In this document: positions 1 to 10,724 of the stretch, in pieces
Layout: each line of letters begins with the position of its first letter
How positions within the stretch are numbered: position 1 is the stretch's first letter
DNA from: CAZYQW01 sp964649825
Lineage (GTDB): Bacteria > Planctomycetota > B15-G4 > JADJEK01
Direction of reading: 5' to 3'
Length of the DNA: 64,000 bases
Assembly: GCA_964649825.1 (NCBI GenBank)
Contig: CAZYQW010000112.1
Coordinates: 5,837 to 69,836 of the forward strand
Notes under the pieces: generated by a model
The model's database searches: none
What the model was told of the DNA's origin: nothing
Seen by the model: the letters and a program-made list of their open reading frames with translations, nothing else
Program-made: the position numbers and the translations under genes

Positions 1-146
1 GTCGGGCCCGTCGAATTCCTGTTCGATGTCCCTGGCGTCCAGCTTCGGCTCCTTTGGGAGGTCTCCAACCAGGCGCGCGACGGTGCAATGGAGAGGCCGC
101 GCGCCTCCATTCTTTCCGTTTTCCCAAGAAAAGCCGAGGTGCCGCG

Positions 147-743
147 TCAGACGCCGTCCGCGGCGATGCTCTCGACCAGCGCGTTCCACTCCCCAGCCTG
201 CGGATCGATCGAGGTCTCCGGCCCCACCAGCTTGAAGAAGAACGGGCCGCGGGAGGTCTGCACGATCGCCGCCCTCATTCGATAGTCGGGCCGATCCAGC
301 CGCACTCCCGAACCCGGCTGGGTCTCGGCCACGTATCGGCCCGCGAGCTCGACCGTCGTCACGTCGAGCGAGTTCACGGTCCGGCTCTCGGTCTTCGCCG
401 CCTCCGATGCCGGGCGACCGTCGGCCGTCTCGAACTGGCCGTACCAACGGTCGAGGTTCGCCTGCACGCCGCCGGCCCCGCCCAGACCGAAGTAGTAGAC
501 GACGAGTCGCGCTTCGTCGTCGCCCGGACGTCCCTTCGGTAGGACCAGCTCGACCTGGCGCATGCTGCTGGACGGCGTCTCCTCCTGCCAGTCGGTCGGG
601 ACCTGGAACGAGAGCCCGGCCGGGGCGCGGACGACGCGCGTCGTCGGCTTGGCCGCGTGCGTCGTCTCGACCCCGGACTCCTGCGTCTTCTCACCGCAGG
701 AGATCAGTCCGCAGAGGCTCAGGATCAGGATCGTCGCGCGCAT
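147..743 (-). CDS. Putative lipoprotein of unknown function
   Basis: A 198-residue protein beginning with a short hydrophobic segment that ends in a lipobox-like LISC at residues 13-16, so it is probably a lipoprotein with Cys16 lipidated. The rest is soluble and I do not recognise the family; the order of strands and a central Trp-Tyr-Gly segment resemble small periplasmic proteins of unknown function. It is transcribed divergently from the M16 peptidase, with 161 bases between the two starts that must hold both promoters. The downstream 146 bases to the window edge hold no gene I can support; an inverted repeat with arms at 87-93 and 105-111 lies there. Coding is supported by the signal sequence and a compact codon pattern; function is unknown. 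Confidence 0.75.
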   Translation of the reverse strand: MRATILILSLCGLISCGEKTQESGVETTHAAKPTTRVVRAPAGLSFQVPTDWQEETPSSSMRQVELVLPKGRPGDDEARLVVYYFGLGGAGGVQANLDRWYGQFETADGRPASEAAKTESRTVNSLDVTTVELAGRYVAETQPGSGVRLDRPDYRMRAAIVQTSRGPFFFKLVGPETSIDPQAGEWNALVESIAADGV

Positions 744-904
744 CGTTCGGTTCCGCTTCTGGGATCGACCGGGCCGAGCACTCTATCCGCCCCGACCAGG
801 CGAGGCAAAGCGCTTCGTGCGCCGGGGCGGCTACCACTCGAGCCGGTGCGCGCGTAGGATGGCCGGTTCCGCCTCTGAACCCAAGTCGCCAAAGAGGAGC
901 ACTG

Positions 905-3730
<2,826 letters not shown>

Positions 3731-3802
3731 CGGCGATCGCCGGCTGGGTTCGGGACGGGATGGGTCCATGAGGCGGCGGCTTCGCGCGCCTCGTGGATCC
3801 TC

Positions 3803-4372
3803 TCAGCGGCGGGAGCGGAGCTGCCACGAGAGGGTCTTGCGGATGCCGCGGCGGATCCATGAGGCGCCGCCGCGGTCGACGGGAGGCGGGGCCGACGAGT
3901 GGATGATCTCGTTCGGAGGGTCCTGCGGGCCGCAGACCGGGACGAGCGGCGGACCCGGAAGCGAATCCGGCCAGTCGATGTCGACGTCGATGGCGCGGTA
4001 GGCATCCGCGATCAGGTCGCGATCCGTCACCACGCTTCGCCCGCAGTCGTAGTCGGGGTGATGGACGCCCTCACCGGGCCGCTCCGCCGCTCGTGCCGCC
4101 ACCGTCGACGCGCGCGTCCAGTCGATGCCGGGAAGGCGGTACACACGAAGCTCGTAGCCGCTCTCGACGCAGCTCGCGCCTTCCAGCGGAATCCTCCAAA
4201 CCCGCCCCCGTTTGCGGCGCACGAGGTACGGAATCGAGCAGTCCCGCGTGTCGACGACCCCCAAGAACGCCCGACGAAACGATGCCATCATTCCCCGCGG
4301 CCGGAACCAGACGACATCGCCCGACACCACTCGAGTTCCACCAACGTAGACCGGCGTCGTGAGCGCACCCAT
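3803..4372 (-). CDS. Hypothetical protein abutting a group II-like RNA
   Basis: A possible 189-residue protein. The first 70 residues have an ordinary folded-protein composition (beta-rich, with several Tyr and Trp), while the last 30 are Arg- and Pro-rich. I do not recognise it. Its ATG overlaps the predicted 3' end of the group II intron-like RNA at 4371-4775, so the first codon may be created by the insertion and the true 5' end of the gene may be lost or lie in an upstream exon. No ribosome binding site can be picked because the preceding bases form domain VI. It ends 72 bases from the convergent M16 gene. Treat it as a possible gene fragment. Confidence 0.45.
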   Translation of the reverse strand: MGALTTPVYVGGTRVVSGDVVWFRPRGMMASFRRAFLGVVDTRDCSIPYLVRRKRGRVWRIPLEGASCVESGYELRVYRLPGIDWTRASTVAARAAERPGEGVHHPDYDCGRSVVTDRDLIADAYRAIDVDIDWPDSLPGPPLVPVCGPQDPPNEIIHSSAPPPVDRGGASWIRRGIRKTLSWQLRSRR

Positions 4373-4775
4373 TGGTAGACCTCAGGCGCGGTCGCCTTGC
4401 GGCTCCGTGTTCAGTGGCCCCCGTTCCAACCGTGCGTGCGGATTTCGCGCACACGGCTGACCGATGGTCTTCTCACGTCGCATGCGCGCCTCCGGGAAAG
4501 CGATTCGTGCCGAGCTGTTCGTGAAGGCCGAAGTCTTCGACATGGAAGCGGCGGGACTTTCACCCGCGAGTCCGACACAGCTTGCGAACTCGCCGTCTTC
4601 ACCTTCGGGTGACGGCTTCGGGCTCGCTTCAGAGCACACCATGGCGTCCCATCGTAGCCTCGCCCAGCCCCTCCAAGCTCGTCCGAGCTTTGGTCCCCTC
4701 CGATCCGAGACCCCGTGGCGAGAGTGCCCTGCCCTCGGTCCGACGCGATGCGGACTCCCTTGGTGGCGGTCACAC
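4371..4775 (-). ncRNA. Compact ORF-less group II intron-like RNA (domains V and VI recognisable)
   Basis: Read on the minus strand, 4459-4427 folds as a domain V: AGCCGTGTGCG pairs with CGCACGCACGGTT, with a GAAA-type loop and the two-base bulge in the 3' strand, including the AGC triad. Immediately downstream, a GGGGGCC strand pairs with GGTCTACC leaving a single bulged A about six bases from the end, as in domain VI with its branch point; between the arms is a GCC-GCAA-GGC tetraloop hairpin. The element ends in CCAAT (consensus AY end). A GTGTG at 4775 matches the GUGYG 5' end, giving about 405 bases, close to compact IIC introns. A GCGGG-TGAAAGT-CCCGC hairpin lies in the 5' half. No reverse transcriptase is encoded. 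Ends and class are inferred. Confidence 0.5.
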
Positions 4776-4816
4776 CGCGTTGGAGGAGGCTCGACCCCAC
4801 CGCCGGCATCCGCGCC
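4373..4816. other. Gene-free interval occupied by the group II-like RNA
   Basis: No protein-coding gene is supported here. Short open frames on both strands exist but have no signal, no ribosome binding site and repetitive Arg/Ser/Pro composition. Almost the whole interval is accounted for by the minus-strand structured RNA; about 40 bases at the 4776-4816 side separate its 5' end from the stop codon of the neighbouring exported protein. Confidence 0.5.
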
Positions 4817-6145
4817 TCACGGACACCAGAGCGCGTCGATCTCCGGTCCGCTGAGGAACTTCCCGGCCCGGCGCACGTCGCCGATGCTCAGGAATCCCTG
4901 ACTGTTCGAGACCGGCGGCGGGAGGAGGAAGCACACCTTGCCGTTCGGGATGGATCCGCCGTACAAGGTCTCATCGAAGTAGAAGGCGATGCGGTTTCCG
5001 CCGATCAGGAACGCGTCGCGAACCTCGACCTCTTCCGCCCCGGTGATCGTGACGTGGTCGCGATCGGCGTTCGGCGCGAACACGAAGTGGCGCTGCATGA
5101 TGACCTTGTTCGTCGAGTAGCCGTTCGCGTTCAGATGCACACCGTGCGCGGGGTTCTCGTTCGTGTAGACCACCACCGATCCTTGCGATCCGGTCTGCCA
5201 GTAACCCTGCAGCGATACGTTCGCACGGAAGATCACGACGCCGAGGTGCCCGGCGACGGTGAAGTCCGATCCACCGCTTCCGTCGATGTTCGTCGCGATG
5301 TTGTGCGCGATGAGGAGGTATCCGTGCCCGCTCGGCCCGGGGTTCTCGATCGACCGGTTGACCACCTGCAGCATCGTCCGAGTCGAGCCGCCCGTCGAGT
5401 TGCCGGCGAAGATGCTGTCGCCCTGCGGCGAGTCGATGTACGCCGAGTGCTCCTTCATGTACTGGAAGTGGTTGCCGCGGAGGTCGAAGCGGCAGCGTCC
5501 ATTCAGCCGCGCACCCCATTTCGGCTGGCCGTCACCCTTGTGGAACACGCAGCCGTAGATCTCGAGGAGCGGATAGACCCCTCCGGCGAACGTCTCGGGC
5601 AGACCGTTCGGCGTGCTGACGACCGACCACGACGAGAGTCCGGGACGGATCGAGAGGTTCTCCGCGCGGAAGAGCTTCACGCCGGGCGTGATCGTCCCGT
5701 TGGTCAAGTTCTTGCCGAGGCCGAAGCCCACGATCTCGTCGACGAAGGGTCCCGTAGCCCCCCGGACCGCGACGTCCATCGCGTAATTCTTCCAGTAGCA
5801 TCGGTACGGCTTCAGGCCCGCCGGTCCGCCGCCGAAGTACTGCCCCTGCGAGGCGGGGATCACGCCATGCACCTCGACCACCAGCGTCTGCTGGTTCGCC
5901 GCGTACAACGCCTCGCCTGCTTCGATCGCACGCAAGAGCGGGTACCCCGTTTCCGCCACGAACGTCCCGCCGACGAACTGATAACCGTTCGGATAGACGT
6001 CGATCTGCGTCGGGGCGAGCGGGACGATCGGCGGTGCCGAGTGGAGGTAGTCGTTGTTCGACCGAGCCGCGGCGACGGGTGGGAGAACGGCCACAAAGCC
6101 CAGCGTGCAAAGGATGCAGTACGAAACGAACGCGCTCGGTGTCAT
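4817..6145 (-). CDS. Exported protein with parallel beta-helix-like sequence
   Basis: A 442-residue protein starting with a signal peptide (hydrophobic residues about 8-27, with Ala-rich cleavage before RSNNDYL). The body is rich in short strand-turn units with Asn, Gly and aliphatic repeats (for example FDLRGNHF, IAHNIATNI, VVIFRANVSL), the pattern of right-handed parallel beta-helix proteins, in which a carbohydrate or surface polymer is the usual ligand. No catalytic residues can be assigned. The frame is open to 6268, but the ATG at 6143-6145 places the signal peptide at the N terminus. The final residues DALWCP do not match the C-terminal domain of the other exported proteins here. Secretion is likely; function is unknown. 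Confidence 0.8.
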   Translation of the reverse strand: MTPSAFVSYCILCTLGFVAVLPPVAAARSNNDYLHSAPPIVPLAPTQIDVYPNGYQFVGGTFVAETGYPLLRAIEAGEALYAANQQTLVVEVHGVIPASQGQYFGGGPAGLKPYRCYWKNYAMDVAVRGATGPFVDEIVGFGLGKNLTNGTITPGVKLFRAENLSIRPGLSSWSVVSTPNGLPETFAGGVYPLLEIYGCVFHKGDGQPKWGARLNGRCRFDLRGNHFQYMKEHSAYIDSPQGDSIFAGNSTGGSTRTMLQVVNRSIENPGPSGHGYLLIAHNIATNIDGSGGSDFTVAGHLGVVIFRANVSLQGYWQTGSQGSVVVYTNENPAHGVHLNANGYSTNKVIMQRHFVFAPNADRDHVTITGAEEVEVRDAFLIGGNRIAFYFDETLYGGSIPNGKVCFLLPPPVSNSQGFLSIGDVRRAGKFLSGPEIDALWCP

Positions 6146-6264
6146 CACGGTGTTTCTCTCACAAGGTGGAGCCCGGCAGTGATCAGGCGGTTCCGCTCGA
6201 GACGGACGTCGGCGATTCGAGTGTTCCGAAAAGAATCGGAAATGCCGAGGCCCGGACGAGCGGT

Positions 6265-6284
6265 TCATCCCTTCTGAACAGGGA
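6265..6284. repeat. 20-base hairpin repeat, copy 1
   Basis: TCATCCCTTCTGAACAGGGA, with inverted arms TCCCT and AGGGA around a seven-base loop. It is identical to the copy at 6347-6366. It could be an operator or RNA hairpin controlling one of the divergent genes. Confidence 0.7.
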
Positions 6285-6346
6285 CCTCTCCGTTTCCGAA
6301 GAGGGGATTCAACCGACTCATAACGTCGGAGGCGCTGCGTTCGGGG

Positions 6347-6366
6347 TCATCCCTTCTGAACAGGGA
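6347..6366. repeat. 20-base hairpin repeat, copy 2
   Basis: Exact second copy of the 6265-6284 hairpin in the same orientation, 82 bases downstream start to start. The flanks differ, so the conserved unit is only the hairpin. Confidence 0.7.
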
Positions 6367-6543
6367 GCAGCGCCGCCGGGCCTCGGCGATCGCGGAGCGT
6401 AGCGATTCCTCCGCGAAAACGAAGCACCCAGCCGTGTTGCTCGACCGGAAGAAGCTACGGTGATGGCGGGCAACGACGTCCGCCGGGTCCGACGGAGTCC
6501 TCGTTCCCTCGGTTTCGCCGTTTTCCTTTGGACGTCTCGGAGC

Positions 6544-8262
6544 ATGAAGCATCGATCGTTCGCCGTCACCGGAGCGGCCACTTGCCTCGCCGGGGCGATG
6601 ACTTGCATCGCGAGCGCCGGGACGACGCTACGCGTATCGCTGACCGAGTCTCCCGGGACGATCGAGGTCGGCGACGCTGCGGTCCTGATCGAGAAGGCCG
6701 CCGACGCCATCGCGGCGACCGAGCCGCCGCAAGCCGCCATCGCGCTCTCGCTCGGGAAGGGTGGTGCGTGGCCGGCGCGCTCGCTCGTGCCGCTCGTCGA
6801 CCGGCTGCTGCGCGCTCGCCTGCCGGTGCGGATCCAGGTCGTCAAGGGTCGGACGCGGGCGAAGGTCGACACCGACACCATCGCGCTCCAGAGCTGGCTC
6901 GAGGATGCCCCTTCGGTCGCCGACGTCTGCGTCGGAGGGGAACTTCCGAGCTCCGGTGCCGCGCGCGGCCTCGCTCCCCTCCTCGCAGTCGATCTACGCG
7001 GGTTCGCGGCGCTCGTGGGCGACGAGCGGACCGCGACCTTGCGCTCGTCCCCGCGGCGCGTGCTCGAGGCCGCGGTGCCGGGCGACGCCGGTCCTTCGGC
7101 GACGCTCGCGCTCGCCGTCGGCGAGGGCCCGACGATGCACGACCTGTTCCGCGTCCTCTCCGACCTCGGCGCCAAGGGCTGGGGGCGCGTTCTCCTGCTC
7201 CTGAAGGACGACGGCGCCGAGTACGTGAAGGCGTCCGGCTTCCTGGTCTCGCTCGCCGAGGCGTCGGATCAGCCGCACCCGCTCGAGCAGCGCCGCAGCC
7301 CACCCTCACGCAAGAGCGCGCCCGCGTTCCGAGCGATTCGAGTCCTCGCCGAGGAGGCGGTCCTCGCGATGCGTCTCGCGTTGCGCGCCGACGGCTCGAT
7401 GCGGTCGGACGACGTCTTCACCGAAGCCGAGTCGACTGCGCTCGCGCTCGTCGCGTTCCTCGACCTCGGAGTCCGGGCCGGCGACGGCACTCCGACCGGG
7501 AACGCGCTCCTGTTGATGGAACGTTGGCTTCTCGCGTGGCCGGAGGACTCGAGACGTCGCTATCCGCGACGCGAACGGACGGTCGTCTCGTGGGCGAAGA
7601 TCGAGGCGTACTGGCGGACGCGCCATCCGCTCCTGCGCGCGGGGGCGGACGAAGCGCTCGCCGAGATCCGGAAGGAGATCGAGACCGACGCCGAGTTCCG
7701 CGACGGAATCGAGAAGGGCTTCGAGGCGATCGCGGTCGTCCGGGCGGAGCAGATGGGGCTCGACGTCGGGGAACTCCCCGCGAAGCTGAAGGGGCTGATC
7801 GAGTCCGCGCTCGACGACGAGGGCCGCATCGTCGCGACCTACAGCACGCTGAGCTCGACCGACTACGTCGCGCTCGCCAACGCGCTCGTGCTCCTGGGAA
7901 CTCCCGCCACCAACGCCCGCGTGCTCTTCATGGCGGCGCAGGCCGGCAACGAGCTGCCGTCGACCGACTCGGCGCTCGCCAACGAACAGCGCGCTCTCTC
8001 CGCGTTCTTCCAGTCGCGCTTCTCGATCGAGGCGGGCGGCGAGGCCGCCACGAACTTCACCGAGATGCTGAAGCGCTCGCTTCCGAAGAGCGCGCCGACC
8101 ACCGGGCCCGACGTCGACGCGCTCGACCCGGACGACGTGAAGTGTCCGTGGAGCGGCGGCGGACGGATCGAGTCCGTCGCCCGTGTCGCGCTGATGACGA
8201 TCGCGTACGCGATGCCCGACCGGAACGTCCTCGACGCGGGCGGCGGGAAGCGAGGCCGCTGA
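6544..8262 (+). CDS. Exported protein of unknown function
   Basis: A 572-residue protein. The ATG at 6544 (preceded by a GGAG) begins a typical signal peptide with basic n-region (MKHR) and a hydrophobic stretch to about residue 25. The next 100 residues alternate strands and helices and recall periplasmic energising-protein domains (a run beginning AALSLGKGGAW and a following helix), but the match is too weak to name. The rest is helical and Ala/Leu-rich with a central WAKIEAYWRT segment. I do not recognise the family. The frame extends upstream to 6460, but that part is Arg-rich and would bury the signal peptide. It runs convergently into the cupin gene. Confidence 0.7.
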   Translation: MKHRSFAVTGAATCLAGAMTCIASAGTTLRVSLTESPGTIEVGDAAVLIEKAADAIAATEPPQAAIALSLGKGGAWPARSLVPLVDRLLRARLPVRIQVVKGRTRAKVDTDTIALQSWLEDAPSVADVCVGGELPSSGAARGLAPLLAVDLRGFAALVGDERTATLRSSPRRVLEAAVPGDAGPSATLALAVGEGPTMHDLFRVLSDLGAKGWGRVLLLLKDDGAEYVKASGFLVSLAEASDQPHPLEQRRSPPSRKSAPAFRAIRVLAEEAVLAMRLALRADGSMRSDDVFTEAESTALALVAFLDLGVRAGDGTPTGNALLLMERWLLAWPEDSRRRYPRRERTVVSWAKIEAYWRTRHPLLRAGADEALAEIRKEIETDAEFRDGIEKGFEAIAVVRAEQMGLDVGELPAKLKGLIESALDDEGRIVATYSTLSSTDYVALANALVLLGTPATNARVLFMAAQAGNELPSTDSALANEQRALSAFFQSRFSIEAGGEAATNFTEMLKRSLPKSAPTTGPDVDALDPDDVKCPWSGGGRIESVARVALMTIAYAMPDRNVLDAGGGKRGR

Positions 8263-8351
8263 GCCCGACCGAGGGAACACAAGACGGTATCAGCAGCGTG
8301 ACGAGCCCGCGGCAGGTAGCCGACCGCGGCCTGCCCAAACCGAACATCCAT

Positions 8352-8792
8352 CTACCCCCCGCCGGCGGGGATCTCCTTCGAGAAGAAGACGAGAACCTTC
8401 AGCTCCTCCTCGACGTCGTGGAACCGATGCACGGCGCCGCGCTTCACGAAGACCACGGAGCCCGGCTTCACGGGGACCTCGACCGACTCCACGGTGAGCG
8501 TCGCCTTCCCACCAACGACGTAGTAGATCTCGTCCTCCTCGTGGGGCGACTGCCCATCGTCGCCGCCGGCCGGGATGACGTAGACGCCGCACGTCAGCGT
8601 GTCGACGTCGAGGAACGGGAGCCACGGCTTGCCGTCCTCCGCGCGCCGGCGGAGCAGCTCGTCCATCTCGAACGACTGGAGGATCTCCTTGTCTACGGGT
8701 TCTCCACCTTCCACGACCTTCTCGGCGTCGATCCAGAACACGGTTGCGAGCAACGCGGCCGCCAGGCCGACACCGGGCCAATTCGAGAGCAT
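8352..8792 (-). CDS. Cupin-domain protein with N-terminal membrane anchor or signal
   Basis: A 146-residue protein: an N-terminal hydrophobic helix (about residues 5-22, signal or anchor) followed by a single cupin barrel. Cupin motif 1 is PHEEDEIYYVVGGKATL (His, Glu and Glu as likely metal ligands, with the first ligand position reduced to one His) and motif 2 is PGSVVFVKRGAVHRFHDV, with His in the last strand. Such small cupins bind a metal and act as dioxygenases, isomerases or sugar/ligand-binding proteins; the substrate cannot be told. It is convergent with the 6544 gene and divergent from the aldehyde dehydrogenase, with 138 bases between the two starts. Confidence 0.82.
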   Translation of the reverse strand: MLSNWPGVGLAAALLATVFWIDAEKVVEGGEPVDKEILQSFEMDELLRRRAEDGKPWLPFLDVDTLTCGVYVIPAGGDDGQSPHEEDEIYYVVGGKATLTVESVEVPVKPGSVVFVKRGAVHRFHDVEEELKVLVFFSKEIPAGGG

Positions 8793-8930
8793 CGTCGACT
8801 CCGGGCAGGGCGAGAGCCGATTCTACGCGCGCCGGACCGTCCGCGTTGGCGGTTCGAACTTCTGTCCCCGCGAGCCGCCCCGTAGACTGTCCGATTCCCG
8901 CTTCCACCCGACGTATCGAAGGTGAAGACC

Positions 8931-10448
8931 ATGTCGGACCAGTTGCTCGCGGACCTCGGAATCACGGAACTCAATCCCGGCGCCCACGATGGTCGGGCCG
9001 CCGTCGGAACCGTTGGCGGCGAGGTCACGTCCTACAACCCGACCGACGGGTCCATGATCGCCAAGGTCGCCGAGGCGGACGCCGCGACCTACGAGAGGGT
9101 CATGGTCGGCGCGCTCTCCGCCTTCGAGAGGTGGCGCTCGTGGCCCGCCCCGAAGCGGGGCGACGTCGTGCGCGAGATCGGCGAGGTGCTGCGCGCGAAC
9201 AAGACGAACCTCGGCCGCCTCGTCAGCCTCGAGATGGGCAAGATCGCGGCCGAAGGCGAAGGCGAAGTGCAGGAGATGATCGACGTCGCGGACTTCGCGG
9301 TCGGCCTCTCGCGCCAGCTCTACGGCAAGACGATGCACAGCGAGCGTCCGTCGCATCGCATGTACGAGCAGTGGCATCCGCTCGGCGTCGTCGGGATCAT
9401 CACCGCGTTCAACTTCCCGGTCGCGGTTTGGTCGTGGAACGCGATGATCGCCGCCGTCTGCGGCGACGTGATGATCTGGAAGCCGTCCGAGCTGACGCCG
9501 CTGTGCGCGGTCGCGGTCCAGAACCTGATCCGCCCGATCGTCGAGAAGCACGACATCGCCGGCGTGTTCAACATGGTCGTCGGCCATGGGACGACGATCG
9601 GCGAGAAGATGATCCACGACCGCCGCGTCCCTCTCGTCTCCGCGACCGGCTCCTGCCGGATGGGTCGTCGCGTCGGAGCGGTGGTAAACGGACGCCTCGG
9701 CCGGACGCTCCTCGAACTCGGCGGCAACAACGCGATCATCGTCTGCGAGGACGCCGACCTCGACCTCGTGCTTCGCGCCGTCGTCTTCGGCGCGGTGGGG
9801 ACCGCCGGACAGCGATGCACGACGACGCGTCGCCTGATCGTGCATGAAGCGGTCTACGACGAGCTGGTCGCGAAGCTCGCGAAGGCGTACGCCAGCGTGC
9901 GAATCGGCGATCCTCTCGATGGGAACACCTTGATGGGGCCGCTCATCCACGCGGGCGCCGTCGACGCCATGATGGCCGCGCTCGAAAGCGCCCGCGCGCA
10001 GGGCGGACGAGTCCGCTGCGGCGGGGGCCGCCTCGACCGTCCCGGCTTCTTCGTCGAGCCGACGATCGTCGAGGCGAGCCCGGCGATGGACATCTGGAAG
10101 GAGGAGACGTTCGCGCCGATCCTCTACGTCTTCAAGGTGCACCGCGACGATGAAGCGATTTCGTTGCAAAATGCTGTAGATCAAGGACTTTCGTCCGCCA
10201 TCTTCACCCGGGACCTGCGGCGCGCAGAGCGCTTCCTGGCCGCGGCCGGCTCGGACTGCGGCATCGCGAACGTGAACATCGGCACGTCCGGGGCGGAGAT
10301 CGGCGGGGCGTTCGGCGGCGAGAAGGACACCGGCGGTGGCCGTGAATCCGGCAGCGATTCGTGGAAGGCGTACATGCGTCGCCAGACGAACACCATCAAC
10401 TACGGAACCGAGCTTCCGCTCGCTCAAGGCGTCAAGTTCGATCTCTGA
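8931..10448 (+). CDS. Aldehyde dehydrogenase, ALDH7 (antiquitin / alpha-aminoadipic semialdehyde) type
   Basis: A 505-residue NAD-dependent aldehyde dehydrogenase. It follows human antiquitin over its length: LLADLGI near the start, NFPVAVWSWN, the LELGGNN glutamate motif, the catalytic cysteine in GQRCTTTRR (Cys296), and the characteristic tail GGAFGGEKDTGGGRESGSD with NTINY and LPLAQGVKF. The known reaction is oxidation of alpha-aminoadipic semialdehyde (its cyclic form is piperideine-6-carboxylate) in lysine catabolism, with activity on other aldehydes. The coenzyme-loop motif, usually TGSTxxG, reads TGSCRMG here. The ATG at 8931 is preferred over an upstream GTG at 8922 because GAAGG lies at the right distance. 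No other lysine-degradation gene is adjacent. Confidence 0.95.
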   Translation: MSDQLLADLGITELNPGAHDGRAAVGTVGGEVTSYNPTDGSMIAKVAEADAATYERVMVGALSAFERWRSWPAPKRGDVVREIGEVLRANKTNLGRLVSLEMGKIAAEGEGEVQEMIDVADFAVGLSRQLYGKTMHSERPSHRMYEQWHPLGVVGIITAFNFPVAVWSWNAMIAAVCGDVMIWKPSELTPLCAVAVQNLIRPIVEKHDIAGVFNMVVGHGTTIGEKMIHDRRVPLVSATGSCRMGRRVGAVVNGRLGRTLLELGGNNAIIVCEDADLDLVLRAVVFGAVGTAGQRCTTTRRLIVHEAVYDELVAKLAKAYASVRIGDPLDGNTLMGPLIHAGAVDAMMAALESARAQGGRVRCGGGRLDRPGFFVEPTIVEASPAMDIWKEETFAPILYVFKVHRDDEAISLQNAVDQGLSSAIFTRDLRRAERFLAAAGSDCGIANVNIGTSGAEIGGAFGGEKDTGGGRESGSDSWKAYMRRQTNTINYGTELPLAQGVKFDL

Positions 10449-10603
10449 TCGGATCGGTAACGCGTTTTTCTTCAAATACTTACGAGTACCCTGCGACGCC
10501 GGTCGACTTCCTCCCCGCGGGTCGCGTGGATCGTTCGTCGCAATTCCCTATGCAAACGGGAGATCGGTTGTCACACGTGAGCCGGGCCCGGCTACAGCAA
10601 GGG

Positions 10604-10633
10604 TTGGCGTTTGGCCCTGAACACGGTTAATAT
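10604..10633 (+). promoter_or_regulatory. Candidate sigma-70-type promoter for the FG-GAP gene
   Basis: TTGGCG at 10604-10609 and TAATAT at 10628-10633 with an 18-base spacer, about 90 bases before the chosen start. A perfect 14-base palindrome AGCCGGGCCCGGCT lies just upstream at 10580-10593 and could be an operator or the terminator of the preceding gene. Confidence 0.4.
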
Positions 10634-10724
10634 CTGCGCAGCCTGTCGCGCTCCCAGGAAGCCCACGTTCCGCCCACGAGCGCCGACCCAAGCCCCGGCC
10701 CCACGCGAAGGAGGCACCCTTCTC

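Larger units (their letters stand above)
6146..6543. other. Divergent intergenic region with repeated hairpin
   Basis: About 400 bases between two divergent genes. It holds two identical 20-base hairpin repeats (6265-6284 and 6347-6366) and a smaller CCTCT/AGAGG inverted repeat between them. An in-frame upstream extension of the 6544 gene exists but is Arg-rich and precedes the signal peptide, so it is taken as leader. Promoters for both neighbours must lie here; none is clear enough to name. Confidence 0.6.

Noticed and set aside
87..111. Inverted repeat AATGGAG/CTCCATT as terminator of the first gene
   Set aside because: T-rich bases follow only in the plus direction, opposite to the neighbouring gene; no upstream plus gene is visible.
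4520..4600. Possible tRNA
   Set aside because: A GCGGG/CCCGC hairpin is present, but no cloverleaf, T-loop or acceptor stem could be built; it fits the group II-like RNA better.
4464..4901. Plus-strand ORF of 145 codons and similar ORFs in the intergenic area
   Set aside because: They cross the structured RNA and lack signal, ribosome binding site and protein-like composition.
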